Below, piece after piece: positions 10,701 to 16,610 of a stretch of 64,000 nt of DNA (position 1 is its first letter; the number at the start of each line of letters is the position of its first letter). This DNA is from Streptococcus pneumoniae (GTDB taxonomy: Bacteria; Bacillota; Bacilli; Lactobacillales; Streptococcaceae): the NCBI RefSeq assembly GCF_001113365.1, contig NZ_CKYA01000001.1, positions 441,501 through 505,500 on the forward strand, written 5' to 3'. Under the pieces are notes generated by a model, which was not told the DNA's origin, did not search any database, and saw only the letters and a program-made list of their open reading frames with translations. Both the position numbers and the translations under genes were made by a program.

Positions 10701-12281
10701 GGAGAAAATGGAACATCTATTATTGTAACGATTGGAGATAACGGCTCAGGAACAGTTCCAAATGATAAACTTCCAAAAGAAGCTGTCACAGGAAAAGGAA
10801 TTGTAACAGAGCCGAATAAGAAACCGTCACAACCAGTAGCTGTAACGACACCTGCTCGTAAGACTCCAACAGTAGAGCTGACACAAGATCCAGCTACAGG
10901 AAATGTCACCGTCACACCGAAAAAACCAGATGGTTCAACATATCCACCAGGAACTACGGTAGAAATTCCAGGGAAAGATGGCAAACCAATCGTTGTACCA
11001 ATCGGAAATAATGGAACAGGAACAGTTCCAAATAATGATTTACCTGATGAAGATACTCCGGGAACAGGTAGGATTAAGGAACCAGGTAATCCAACAGTTG
11101 AAGTGAAGGTAGAGACGCCTGGGAAAATTGATCCTAATGCTCCACAAACAGAGCAACCAGTTAAGATTGACATTACAACTGACAAAATAACAGGGGATGC
11201 GATTGTTACACCTAAGAAACCAGATAAAACACCATATCCACCAGGAACGACTGTGAAAATTCCAGGAGAAAATGGAACATCTATAGTAGTGACAATTGGA
11301 AAAGACGGTTCAGGAACAGTTCCAAATGACCAACTTCCAAAAGAAGCTAAACCAGGAAAAGGAACCGTAACAGAACCAGGTAAGAAACCATCTAATCCGG
11401 TGGATGTAACAACCCCAGCTCGTAAGACACCAACAGTAGAGTTGGATCAAGATCCAAATACAGGGGATGTGATGGTAACACCTAAGAAACCAGATGGAAC
11501 ACTATATCCAGAAAATACTAAGGTAGAAATACCAGGTAAGAATGGTAAACCTATCGTCGTAATAATTGGAAAAGACGGAAAAGGAACTATACCTAATAAA
11601 GATTTACCAGATGGAATAGAACCAGGAAAAGGCACGATTACGGAACCAGGAAAAGATCCTGTAGAAGTTATCGTAACAACGCCAGCTCGTAAGACACCAA
11701 CACTAGATGTTTATCAAGATCCAAATACAGGTGACGTTACAGTAACGCCTAAGAAACCAGATGGTTCAACATATCCACCAGGAACGAAGGTAGAAATTCC
11801 AGGTAAGAATGGCACACCAATTGTCGTAATAATTGGACAAGACGGAAAAGCTACAATACCAAACAGTGAATTACCAGACGGTAAAGTTCCAGGTACAGGT
11901 AAGATTACAGAACCAGGTCAACCAGCTGTAGAAGTTCCAGTAGAAACTCCAGCTAAGGTAACACCAGCAACACCAACAGATACAATTCCAGTTGCACCAG
12001 TGACACCTGATACGCCAGTCACACCTGATACTAATGGAGATTCTGGTCAAGATATACCTGCGCCTACACCTGCACCAACAACTCCAATTCCAGATGCAGT
12101 TACTCCGAATGCAGATCAGGTAGATACTAAGACTACTGTTGATAATGGAGCTAAGTCAAATGATTCTCAAAATGTATTGCCAAATACAGGAACAGAATCA
12201 AATGCGACTCTTGCATCTCTAGGACTTCTTGGTATGCTAGGTGGTCTCGGACTTGCTCTTGGAAAGAAAAAAGAAGACTAA
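1719..12281 (+). CDS. Giant LPXTG-anchored modular surface protein with TSP3 and C-terminal repeats
   Basis: A 3520-residue wall-anchored protein, probably an adhesin; no ligand can be read from the sequence. The ribosome site TAGGAGGAG precedes the ATG. Order of parts: YSIRK-type signal (FSIRKYSFGAAS, residues 21-32), acidic linker, helical segment (about 140-205), two Ig-like modules (about 250-400), an unfamiliar region (about 407-700, beginning VTDFGVGWIKNPMI), a Rib-like module with TTYRWF (about 716-775), three related Ig-like repeats (784-1091), two further Ig-like domains, a second Rib-like module (1305-1369), seven modules ending in RDTDGDG..PD..DDDNDG calcium motifs (about 1373-2307), then twelve repeats of about 90 residues with VTPKKPDG and EIPGKNG motifs (2308-3415). 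The sorting signal is LPNTG at 3487-3491, a hydrophobic helix and KKKED. It forms its own transcription unit between housekeeping genes, which suggests acquisition, though I cannot prove it. Confidence 0.93.
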   Translation: MEHKSNSYKVNRQQREKVLRFSIRKYSFGAASVAVAALMFLSGHQAVRVEAAQVSDTTEAPVIPDKEEAHTATIVDLPKTEDSLTTDKEEKSPTTAENPAETLSEKLPETSTENASENETTALDKEVVEKQTLDKTKLQANITKVQELLDKVNKEKAPASTLAAIQADLETANSVLNNNSLGLTQAEVDAAAKTLSDKLFILSSMPKIGTPEKVVKEGKNTIANTGSRDSRNGETMEEGSDLRSAPIDKNTKRGKLDLVVANSGFVTGYATPSSTIEIKKNGKTILTSKLDDTGAFKLNAPGIEVGDVVELVVNGQTVTTTTVKQTDTVAFNDSLAGIAQVDGYTAAEADVEVTVGGKTYTTRSQSNGYFTVNVDTKLMVKDAVVTTVVKKNGKKVGSGTSTVRNTKVTDFGVGWIKNPMINYSHRDVFSPDTKQYAFVSKGTADQAYDNIRVYREMRIENNGDKYYYWILDSGPRPNGLAGVSKKISLAIPRTVGDPYEFTYTKYQDGKQTFHKDYASASAWEYEHSAFRAYVKDGVRRSGAAYTENVDGWLKYINPEAGTRLNNWRFNIYRKNSGDGTEPNNDAFSRVSDILGIRKDGLEYNLVRGVIEDRMNVVAGQRSIITFKTKILEGKELNDSIMSDWGDKNTNNPMLDEIKKRLANDPFLAYGGYTEGGYRRYRTGENAIIGVLPLKPDEAAKYDLKLVSKEQTTNKGVVPPAINSIANTKELPAGTTYRWFKDPDVSKATAPDRPVYGKVEVIIPERGTYIVDAPVHVLEDKAQTPEAPSATAKEDGSVTAKPQDSNKVDKIKVSYTDENGSNKTAEGNKGGNGTWTVTGNPDVQIDASTGEITIPADKVKDNTEVTAVTTNGNSDESAPAKATAKVPKPEKPILTAPNNGNVTAKPQDPAKADKITVTYKDEDGTNVTVVGNKGNDNTWTVENNPGVTIDSNTGEITIPADKVRDNTVVTAITKNGNSVDSDPATETARAPKPEKPTVVAKEDGSVTAKPKDPAKADKITVTYTGEDGSSKKVVGTKDPFKQWASDDPEININADTGEITIPAEKVKNETDVTAITKNGTSDDSDPATDTAKTPDNEPPVLTLTPNHVTVVEGETVTFTVTARDDKNVTFDMNDFLSKYFNRYNLGAVTAEYLKNTPILKEVKFTIKTVAEDVGKQNTIIFNATDDVNKAKPVIFSFEVTPRDRIAPTISANGATVTSREEITPIPVTAKDNDGGVGMSEDKPIEVTGLPDGLRFEGGQIVGTPTGTPGTAKVTITAYDKNDNKAEKTIEIVVKGQNDKYNPVGKDQTVPKNSTPNAEDSIANKTDLPQGTKYRWLTPPDTSQGGQTVSAVVVVEYPDQTTDNVSVNITVPTNLTAEVTKPNEVLEKRAVDSKKVVTPNKEGSTIATEKAENGLTVNGEGKLTGIPKVENWGKDEEKRAITIPVKVTNGNEEITVSVPVTILRDTDGDGNPDVTDPDDDNDGVSDEDEKKKGTDPKTPDTPGNPTSYGLTGVVKPSTVTENTDVDIPEVVKPNKENSTIETPAEVNGLRVDNNGKLTGRPTVNKWGEGEEERDITIPVKVKNGNEEANVIVPVTIQRDTDGDGTPDVTDTDDDNDGISDEDEKRNGTDPKVANGLTGIVIAPAKVKEKTPVPTPLPKVVTPNKKDATIEPSEPVKGLKVNGNGELEGTPTVNDWVGGEEERNITIPVKITREKDGNPKEEVTVHVPVTIQRDTDGDGIPDVDDLDDDNDGISDEDEKKNGTDSKTADGLAVKVTKPNVVMEKKEVTPKEVVTPNKKGATITTTTPDNSGMTVNGEGKLTGTPTVENWGNDEEEKTINIPVKVTKKVEKFTENGKEEETQEKDVTVPVTIQRDTDGDGIPDVLDTDDDNDGIPDDVEKSNKTNPKVPDNLTAIVAAPTKVKEKSPVTPTKVVTPNMPNSAITTENPMNGLKVNNDGNLEGTPTVDNWKKDEEERNILIPVKVKNGDKEIIVKVPVTIQRDTDNDGIPDSEDTDDDNDGIPDTVEDKNGTDPKAANGLEVVVTNPDKVKEKTPVTPTKVVTPNKEGSTIVTNTPDGSGQVNGLKVNDKGELEGRPTVNDWGKDEEERPIDIPVKVTKVVEKFTENGKQEVPEVKEVTVTVTIQRDTDGDGEPDVIDKDDDNDGIPDEVEKANGTDPKNANNLTAKVSDPTKVTEKTKVPSTLPKVVTPNKDGSTITTENPVNGLSVDKDGKLTGRPSVTDWGSDEERKVNIPVKVKNGDEEISVEVPVIIQRDTDGDGDPDVTDTDDDNDGISDEEEKKNGTNPKVATTQTPVEITITREKNGDAIVTPKKQDGKPYPKDTKVEIPGENGITIVVTIGENGSGKVPNDNLPKGEVPGQGVVTEPNKEPSKPVDVTTPARKTPTVELTQNPSTGDVTVTPKKIDGSNYPTGTTVTIPGKDGKTIDVVIGENGSGTVANGDLPERDVPGTAIIKEPNQKPSQPVDITTPAKKVPTLQLDQDPKTGDVTVTPKKPDGTTYPPGTTVEIPGKNGNPITVTIGKDGTGKVPNNDLPETDTPGTGKIKEDGKPEVEIKVETPKKIDPTAPETAQVGTIEITRKPNGDAIVTPKKSDGTNYPKDTKVKIPGENGTSIVVTIGENGSGEVPNDQLPKYEVEGKGTVTEPNKKPSQPVAVTTPARKTPTVEMEQNPNTGDVTVTPKKPDGTPYPENTKVEIPGKDGKTIEVTLDKDGKGTVPNNDLPDEDTSGTGKIKEDGKPEVAVNVETPKKINPNNPATEQPTEIDITRNPNGDAVVTPKKPDGTPYQAGTTVKIPGENGTPIVVTIGKDGFGLVPNDKLPKDEVPGKGTVTEPGARPSQPVDVITPARKPSTIRLDQDPKTGDVTVIPMKPGGGTYLSGTKVEIPGKNGNPIVVTIGEDGKGTVPNNDLPDGNVPGTGKITEPGKPTTEAQVLTPGKINPIAPQTEQPGKIEITRNSNGDAVVTPKKPDGSTYLSGTKVVIPGENGTSIIVTIGDNGSGTVPNDKLPKEAVTGKGIVTEPNKKPSQPVAVTTPARKTPTVELTQDPATGNVTVTPKKPDGSTYPPGTTVEIPGKDGKPIVVPIGNNGTGTVPNNDLPDEDTPGTGRIKEPGNPTVEVKVETPGKIDPNAPQTEQPVKIDITTDKITGDAIVTPKKPDKTPYPPGTTVKIPGENGTSIVVTIGKDGSGTVPNDQLPKEAKPGKGTVTEPGKKPSNPVDVTTPARKTPTVELDQDPNTGDVMVTPKKPDGTLYPENTKVEIPGKNGKPIVVIIGKDGKGTIPNKDLPDGIEPGKGTITEPGKDPVEVIVTTPARKTPTLDVYQDPNTGDVTVTPKKPDGSTYPPGTKVEIPGKNGTPIVVIIGQDGKATIPNSELPDGKVPGTGKITEPGQPAVEVPVETPAKVTPATPTDTIPVAPVTPDTPVTPDTNGDSGQDIPAPTPAPTTPIPDAVTPNADQVDTKTTVDNGAKSNDSQNVLPNTGTESNATLASLGLLGMLGGLGLALGKKKED
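5834..8640 (+). repeat. Seven-module region with thrombospondin type 3 calcium motifs
   Basis: Seven in-frame modules of roughly 125-140 codons each carry a VVTPNK-like start, an NGEGKLTGTPTV-like core, an IPVKV strand, a VPVTIQRDTDGDG stretch and a DDDNDGISDEDEK tail. The aspartate-rich tails match the calcium-binding thrombospondin type 3 pattern. The modules differ by many substitutions and by short insertions (KKVEKFTENGKEE in modules 4 and 6), so this is an old array and not a recent expansion. Confidence 0.85.
8641..11964 (+). repeat. Twelve C-terminal repeats of about 90 codons in alternating types
   Basis: Twelve repeats are visible, each with GD(A/V)xVTPKKPDG, a KVEIPGKNG or KIPGENG motif, VTIG.DG.G and VPN..LP. 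They alternate: an A type (ITRNPNGDA, GENG, TEPNKKPSQPV, TPARK) is followed by a B type (QDPNTGDV, GKNG, PNNDLP), and B repeats often end in a linker such as KINPIAPQTEQP. The order is A-B-B, A-B, A-B, A-B, A-B-B. They probably form a long stalk that carries the N-terminal domains away from the wall. Confidence 0.85.
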
Positions 12282-12386
12282 AAATTTAGTCAAATGAACA
12301 TTCATTCTTTTGTATTGTAAAGACAAACTAGATTGGTTCTAGGAATCGGGTTCGTCATAAAATACAAAGAATGTTTAGATAAAGAA

Positions 12387-12440
12387 AGCGAACAATGCTA
12401 GGATTTTGTTAAAGAGAATTCTAAGTATTGTTCGCTTTTG
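12387..12440 (+). terminator. Terminator between the surface protein gene and hemW
   Basis: AGCGAACAAT (12387-12396) pairs with ATTGTTCGCT (12427-12436), followed by TTTTG. The loop is long (30 bases) but also pairs in part. A second, imperfect inverted repeat, ATTCTTTTGTATT (12304-12316) with AATACAAAGAAT (12361-12372), lies just upstream. Confidence 0.6.
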
Positions 12441-12441
12441 T

Positions 12442-12449
12442 GGTATAAT
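12442..12449 (+). promoter_or_regulatory. Extended -10 promoter of hemW
   Basis: TGGTATAAT with TATAAT at 12444-12449 lies right after the terminator and has no clear -35. The expected start of transcription, 7-8 bases downstream, coincides with the ATG at 12457, so this looks like a leaderless transcript. Confidence 0.6.
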
Positions 12450-12456
12450 AAGTACT

Positions 12457-13587
12457 ATGCAGAAAAAACCAACGTCAGCCTATGTGCACATCCCATTTTG
12501 TACCCAGATTTGTTATTATTGTGATTTTTCAAAAGTTTTTATTAAGAATCAGCCAGTCGACAGTTATTTAGAGCATCTGTTAGAAGAGTTTCGTTCTTAT
12601 GATATTCAAAAGTTGCGGACCCTCTACATTGGTGGTGGGACACCAACAGCCTTGTCAGCTCCGCAACTGGAGGTGTTATTGAAGGGCTTGACTAAAAACT
12701 TGGACTTGTCTGCCTTGGAAGAGTTGACCATTGAAGCCAATCCAGGCGACTTGGAAGCGGATAAGATTGCTGTTTTGAAAAACTCGGCTGTCAATCGTGT
12801 TTCGCTAGGCGTGCAGACCTTTGACGACAAGATGCTGAAAAAGATTGGGCGCAGTCATTTGGAGAAGGATATTTATGAAAATATCGACCGCCTGAAATTG
12901 GCTGGTTTTGACAACATCTCCATTGATTTGATTTATGCGCTGCCTGGTCAGACCATGGAGCAGGTCCAGGAAAATGTGGCTAAGGCCATTGGACTGGATA
13001 TTCCCCACATGAGTTTGTATAGCTTGATTTTGGAAAATCATACGGTCTTTATGAACCGTATGCGACGAGGGAAATTGCCTCTGCCTAAGGAGGAACTGGA
13101 AGCGGAGATGTTTGAGTACATCATCACTGAGCTTGAGCGAGCAGGCTTTGAGCATTATGAGATTTCTAATTTCTCCAAACCTGGTTTTGAAAGTCGCCAC
13201 AATCTTATGTACTGGGACAATGCTGAATACTATGGCATCGGTGCTGGAGCATCTGGTTATGTCAATGGTATTCGATATAAAAATCATGGTCCCATTCGCC
13301 ATTATCTTAATGCGGTTGAGGAAGGCAATGCTCGTATCACAGAGGAGTACCTGAGTCAAAAAGAGCAAATGGAAGAAGAAATGTTCCTGGGACTCCGCAA
13401 GAAATCAGGAGTCTCCATGGCGCGATTTGAGGAAAAATTTGGACGGTCTTTTGATGGACTTTATGGAGAAATTGTCAGAGACTTGGTTCAACAGGGTCTC
13501 ATGCAAATAGACGGTGACCGAGTTCGCATGACAAAAAGAGGTCTCTTCTTAGGAGACACCGTAGCAGAACGATTTATTTTGGAGTAG
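12457..13587 (+). CDS. hemW: HemW-like radical SAM protein (oxygen-independent coproporphyrinogen oxidase family)
   Basis: A 376-residue radical SAM protein. C15, C19 and C22 (HIPFCTQICYYCDF) are the CxxxCxxC ligands of the 4Fe-4S cluster, and YIGGGTPT follows at about residue 67. HemW proteins are heme-binding and probably heme chaperones; they are often misnamed HemN, but true HemN has further N-terminal features. Streptococci lack heme synthesis, which supports the HemW reading. I chose the ATG at 12457 because the open frame upstream (to 12406) runs through a terminator and promoter. No ribosome site precedes this ATG. The next gene starts one base after the stop. Confidence 0.9.
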   Translation: MQKKPTSAYVHIPFCTQICYYCDFSKVFIKNQPVDSYLEHLLEEFRSYDIQKLRTLYIGGGTPTALSAPQLEVLLKGLTKNLDLSALEELTIEANPGDLEADKIAVLKNSAVNRVSLGVQTFDDKMLKKIGRSHLEKDIYENIDRLKLAGFDNISIDLIYALPGQTMEQVQENVAKAIGLDIPHMSLYSLILENHTVFMNRMRRGKLPLPKEELEAEMFEYIITELERAGFEHYEISNFSKPGFESRHNLMYWDNAEYYGIGAGASGYVNGIRYKNHGPIRHYLNAVEEGNARITEEYLSQKEQMEEEMFLGLRKKSGVSMARFEEKFGRSFDGLYGEIVRDLVQQGLMQIDGDRVRMTKRGLFLGDTVAERFILE

Positions 13588-13588
13588 G

Positions 13589-14329
13589 ATGATGGGCTTA
13601 ACTTATCAAATGAACATGAAAATTCCTTTTGATATGGCTGACATGAACGGTCATATCAAACTTCCAGATGTGATTTTGCTGTCCCTACAAGTTTCAGGGA
13701 TGCAGTCGATTGAACTGGGAGTTAGTGATAAGGCCATTTTAGAAGATCATAATCTGGTCTGGATTATCACAGAATACGATATTGAGGTGGTTCGTTTGCC
13801 TCGTTTTGGGGAAGAAATCACCATCGAAACGGAAGCTTTGAGCTACAATCGGCTCTTTTGCTACCGTCGCTTTACCATTTATGATGAAGCAGGTCAGGAA
13901 CTCATCCACATGATGGCGACTTTTGTTCTCATGGACCGCGACAGTCGAAAAGTCCATGCTGTTGAACCTGAGATTGTGGCTCCTTACCAGTCTGATTTTG
14001 ATAAAAAACTTATCCGTGGACCGAAGTATGAGTCCTTGGAAAAGCCGATCAGCAAGGATTACCATGTTCGTTTTTACGACTTGGATATGAATGGTCATGT
14101 CAATAACAGTAAATACTTGGACTGGATTTTTGAGGTCATGGGAGCGGATTTTTTGACCCACTATATTCCCAAGAAAATCAACCTCAAGTATGTCAAGGAA
14201 GTTCGACCAGGTGGGGTAATCATATCGTCTGTTGAACGGACTGGACTGGAAAGCAAGCATGAAATTACAAGCGACGGGGCTACCAATGCACAGGCTATTA
14301 TTACTTGGCAAGAAATAAAAAAGGCTTAG
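13589..14329 (+). CDS. Acyl-ACP thioesterase family protein
   Basis: A 246-residue protein with two hot-dog halves, as in bacterial relatives of plant FatA/FatB. It would release fatty acids from acyl carrier protein in the cytoplasm. The second half contains DLDMNGHVNNSKYLDWIFE (about residues 165-183), which matches the thioesterase motif with the conserved N and H; the first half has a parallel DMNGHIKLPD stretch. The ATG lies one base after hemW (GGAG upstream), so translation is coupled. An alternative start is the ATG three bases downstream. Confidence 0.88.
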   Translation: MMGLTYQMNMKIPFDMADMNGHIKLPDVILLSLQVSGMQSIELGVSDKAILEDHNLVWIITEYDIEVVRLPRFGEEITIETEALSYNRLFCYRRFTIYDEAGQELIHMMATFVLMDRDSRKVHAVEPEIVAPYQSDFDKKLIRGPKYESLEKPISKDYHVRFYDLDMNGHVNNSKYLDWIFEVMGADFLTHYIPKKINLKYVKEVRPGGVIISSVERTGLESKHEITSDGATNAQAIITWQEIKKA

Positions 14330-14339
14330 GGAGAAATAG

Positions 14340-15113
14340 ATGAAATATAAAGGCTATTTAATTGATTTAGACGGAACCATTTATAAGGGCAAAGACAGAA
14401 TCCCAGCAGGAGAGGCTTTTGTCCATGAATTGCAAAAGCGAGACATCCCCTATCTCTTTGTGACCAACAATACAACCCGTACTCCTGAGAGTGTTCAAGA
14501 AATGTTGGCTCAGAATTTTAATATCGATACGCCTCTATCGACTGTCTACACAGCGACTTTGGCAACTATCGACTATATGAATGACTTGGGACTGGAAAAG
14601 ACTGTCTATGTTATCGGAGAATCAGGGCTCAAGGAAGCCATCAAGGCGGCTGGCTATGTGGAAGACAAGGAAAATCCTGCCTATGTGGTAGTAGGTCTGG
14701 ACTGGCAAGTCGACTATGAAAAATTTGCCACAGCAACTCTAGCTATCCAAAAGGGAGCTCATTTTATCGGAACCAATCCTGACCTCAATATCCCGACAGA
14801 GCGTGGTCTTTTGCCTGGTGCTGGTTCACTGATTACCCTGCTTGAAGTAGCAACACGAGTGAAGCCTGTTTATATTGGAAAACCAAATGCCATCATTATG
14901 GACAAGGCGGTTGAGCACTTAGGTTTGGAACGTGAAGAGTTGATCATGGTTGGGGACAATTATCTGACTGATATTCGGGCTGGGATTGACAATGGCATTC
15001 CAACGCTCTTGGTGACGACAGGTTTTACCAAGGCAGAAGAAGTAGCAGACCTGCCAATCGCACCGACTCATGTGGTTTCTAGCCTTGCGGAGTGGAACTT
15101 TGATGAAAACTAA
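14340..15113 (+). CDS. HAD-superfamily phosphatase, NagD/TIGR01457-like
   Basis: A 257-residue cytoplasmic hydrolase of the haloacid dehalogenase superfamily. Motif I is DLDGTIYKG (residues 8-16, nucleophile D8 and acid D10), motif II is VTNNTTRT, motif III includes the lysine of IGKPNAI, and motif IV is MVGDNYLTDI. The cap type and length match the NagD-like sugar phosphatase family; the substrate cannot be told from sequence. The ribosome site GGGAGAAATAG precedes the ATG. It overlaps the next gene by 11 bases. Confidence 0.9.
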   Translation: MKYKGYLIDLDGTIYKGKDRIPAGEAFVHELQKRDIPYLFVTNNTTRTPESVQEMLAQNFNIDTPLSTVYTATLATIDYMNDLGLEKTVYVIGESGLKEAIKAAGYVEDKENPAYVVVGLDWQVDYEKFATATLAIQKGAHFIGTNPDLNIPTERGLLPGAGSLITLLEVATRVKPVYIGKPNAIIMDKAVEHLGLEREELIMVGDNYLTDIRAGIDNGIPTLLVTTGFTKAEEVADLPIAPTHVVSSLAEWNFDEN

Positions 15114-15720
15114 ATTAACCTTTTGGAGCTCTATGCTCTTTCTCCTCTCTCTTTTTATCCTTCTGACCATTTATCTGGCTTGGATTTTTTATCCGCTGGA
15201 AATCAAGTGGTTGAACTTAACGGATCGAGTTTATCTAAAACCAGAAACCATTCAGTACAACTTTCATATCTTGATGAATTACCTGACCAATCCTTTTAGT
15301 CAGGTCCTAGAGATGCCAGATTTTCGTTCGTCAGCAGCTGGTCTGCACCACTTTGAGGTGGTCAAGAACCTCTTTCACTTGGTTCAGCTAGTAGCTCTAG
15401 TGACACTTCCAAGTTTCTATTTCTTTGTCAATAAGATTGTAAAAAAGGGCTTTTTATCTTTATTTAGTAAAGGGCTCCTGACCCTAGTGGTTTTTCCTTT
15501 GCTGATTGGTCTTGGGGGAGTTTTGATTGGTTTTGACCAATTCTTTACTCTTTTCCATCAAATTCTCTTTGTGGGAGATGATACCTGGCTTTTTGACCCA
15601 GCCAAGGATCCAGTGATTCTGATTTTGCCAGAGACCTTCTTCCTTCATGCCTTCCTCCTCTTTTTTGCCCTATATGAAAGCTTCTTTGGCTATCTTTATC
15701 TGAAAAGTCGTAGGAAGTGA
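15103..15720 (+). CDS. TIGR01906-like integral membrane protein
   Basis: A 205-residue membrane protein with about four hydrophobic segments: residues 8-30 (FLLSLFILLTIYLAWIFY), a region after a polar loop beginning LVQLVALVTL, one near LLTLVVFPLLIGLGGVLIG, and a C-terminal one (FFLHAFLLFFALYESFFGYL). I recognise it as the family often named TIGR01906, of unknown function. The start is the ATG at 15103, inside the end of the HAD gene, preceded by GGAG. An earlier ATG at 15070 has no ribosome site and would lengthen the overlap. Confidence 0.8.
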   Translation: MKTKLTFWSSMLFLLSLFILLTIYLAWIFYPLEIKWLNLTDRVYLKPETIQYNFHILMNYLTNPFSQVLEMPDFRSSAAGLHHFEVVKNLFHLVQLVALVTLPSFYFFVNKIVKKGFLSLFSKGLLTLVVFPLLIGLGGVLIGFDQFFTLFHQILFVGDDTWLFDPAKDPVILILPETFFLHAFLLFFALYESFFGYLYLKSRRK

Positions 15721-15823
15721 AATGAAAGCTGTTTTTAATTTACGTATATAAAAATGCATATTGTTTGAAACCATGGTTAAGAAGGAATTAATCAAATTCA
15801 AACAAAGGCAATCGTTCGCGAAC

Positions 15824-15857
15824 AGTCTATTTTTCTTGAAAAAATAGGCTTTTTTTC
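15824..15857 (+). terminator. Terminator ahead of spx
   Basis: AGTCTATTTTT and AAAAAATAGGCT form a stem with a short CTTG loop, followed by seven T. It ends the hemW operon. The palindrome GTTCGCGAAC stands just upstream at 15814-15823. Confidence 0.75.
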
Positions 15858-15867
15858 TAAAAATCTC

Positions 15868-15896
15868 TAGTCAAGCGCTTTATTTTTTTGTATAAT
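15868..15896 (+). promoter_or_regulatory. Promoter of the spx operon
   Basis: TATAAT at 15891-15896 has a weak -35, TAGTCA, at 15868-15873, spacing 17. The leader to the ATG at 15931 is short and purine-rich (AAGAAGAGAAAAGC). Confidence 0.6.
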
Positions 15897-15930
15897 AGAA
15901 GTAGCAAAGTATAGATAAGAAGAGAAAAGC

Positions 15931-16332
15931 ATGATTACACTATTTCTATCACCGAGCTGTACATCATGTCGTAAGGCTAAGGCCTGGTTAGAAAAACATA
16001 AGGTTCCCTTTGTGGAACACAATATTATGACCAGTCCTTTAACAAGAAAAGAATTGCAACACATCCTTTCCTTGACCGAAAATGGTACTGATGACATCAT
16101 TTCAACTCGTTCAAAAATTTTTCAAAAATTGAATATTGATGTAGAGAGTATTTCGGTATCGGAATTGCTTCATTTGATTGAGCAGTATCCTAGTCTTTTG
16201 CGTCGTCCAATTATTATTGATGCCAAGCGCATGCAAATCGGTTTTAATGAAGATGAGATTCGTGCTTTTCTCCCTCGTAGTTACCGTAAGCAAGAACTAA
16301 AAGAAGCAAGAATGAGAGCTGGTATTAGTTAA
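15931..16332 (+). CDS. spx: Spx-family transcriptional regulator
   Basis: A 133-residue ArsC-fold regulator that binds the alpha C-terminal domain of RNA polymerase and controls thiol and oxidative stress genes. The redox switch CxxC is at residues 10-13 (SPSCTSCRKAKAWL), and the LRRPIIID and GFNEDEIRAFLPR stretches typical of Spx are present. Streptococci usually have two paralogues (SpxA1 and SpxA2); the start MITLFLSPSCTSC makes me think of SpxA1, but I do not assign it. Its stop overlaps the next ATG (TAATG), so it is the first gene of a short operon. Confidence 0.93.
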   Translation: MITLFLSPSCTSCRKAKAWLEKHKVPFVEHNIMTSPLTRKELQHILSLTENGTDDIISTRSKIFQKLNIDVESISVSELLHLIEQYPSLLRRPIIIDAKRMQIGFNEDEIRAFLPRSYRKQELKEARMRAGIS

Positions 16333-16610
16333 TGAACAAACAGTATAGTTACCCACTAGATTTGTCGTGGAGCACTGAAGAACTTGCTTCAGTGCTTTCT
16401 TTTTTTAATGATGTTGAAGCTGCCTATGAAGGCAAGGTAGAGGCTAAAAAGTTACTGGACTCCTATAAGCGATTCAAGGCGGTTGTGCCAAGAAAGAGTG
16501 AAGAAAAACGTTTGGGACGAGAATTTGAAACAGTCAGTGGCTATTCGCTTTACCGAGCAGTTCAGGCGGCTAAGGAAAAAGGGGAAGGAAAGATTTCTCT
16601 TGGAAAGTAA
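16332..16610 (+). CDS. UPF0223 family protein
   Basis: A 92-residue cytoplasmic protein recognisable as UPF0223 by the start YSYPLDLSWSTEE, the lysine-rich middle KLLDSYKRFKAVVP and the RLGREFETVSGYSLYRAVQ segment. It has no known function. It overlaps spx by one base and overlaps the inositol-phosphatase gene by 11 bases, so the three are translated together. Confidence 0.9.
   Translation: MNKQYSYPLDLSWSTEELASVLSFFNDVEAAYEGKVEAKKLLDSYKRFKAVVPRKSEEKRLGREFETVSGYSLYRAVQAAKEKGEGKISLGK

Noticed and set aside
12406..12456. Longer hemW start at TTG 12406
   Set aside because: It would place the start inside a terminator stem and before the promoter; the extra 17 residues do not resemble HemW.
12805..13368. 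187-codon minus-strand frame inside hemW
   Set aside because: It lies wholly within a well-supported gene and shows no family features. Similar shadows occur in the thioesterase (13739-14311) and aroC (49533-50054) genes.
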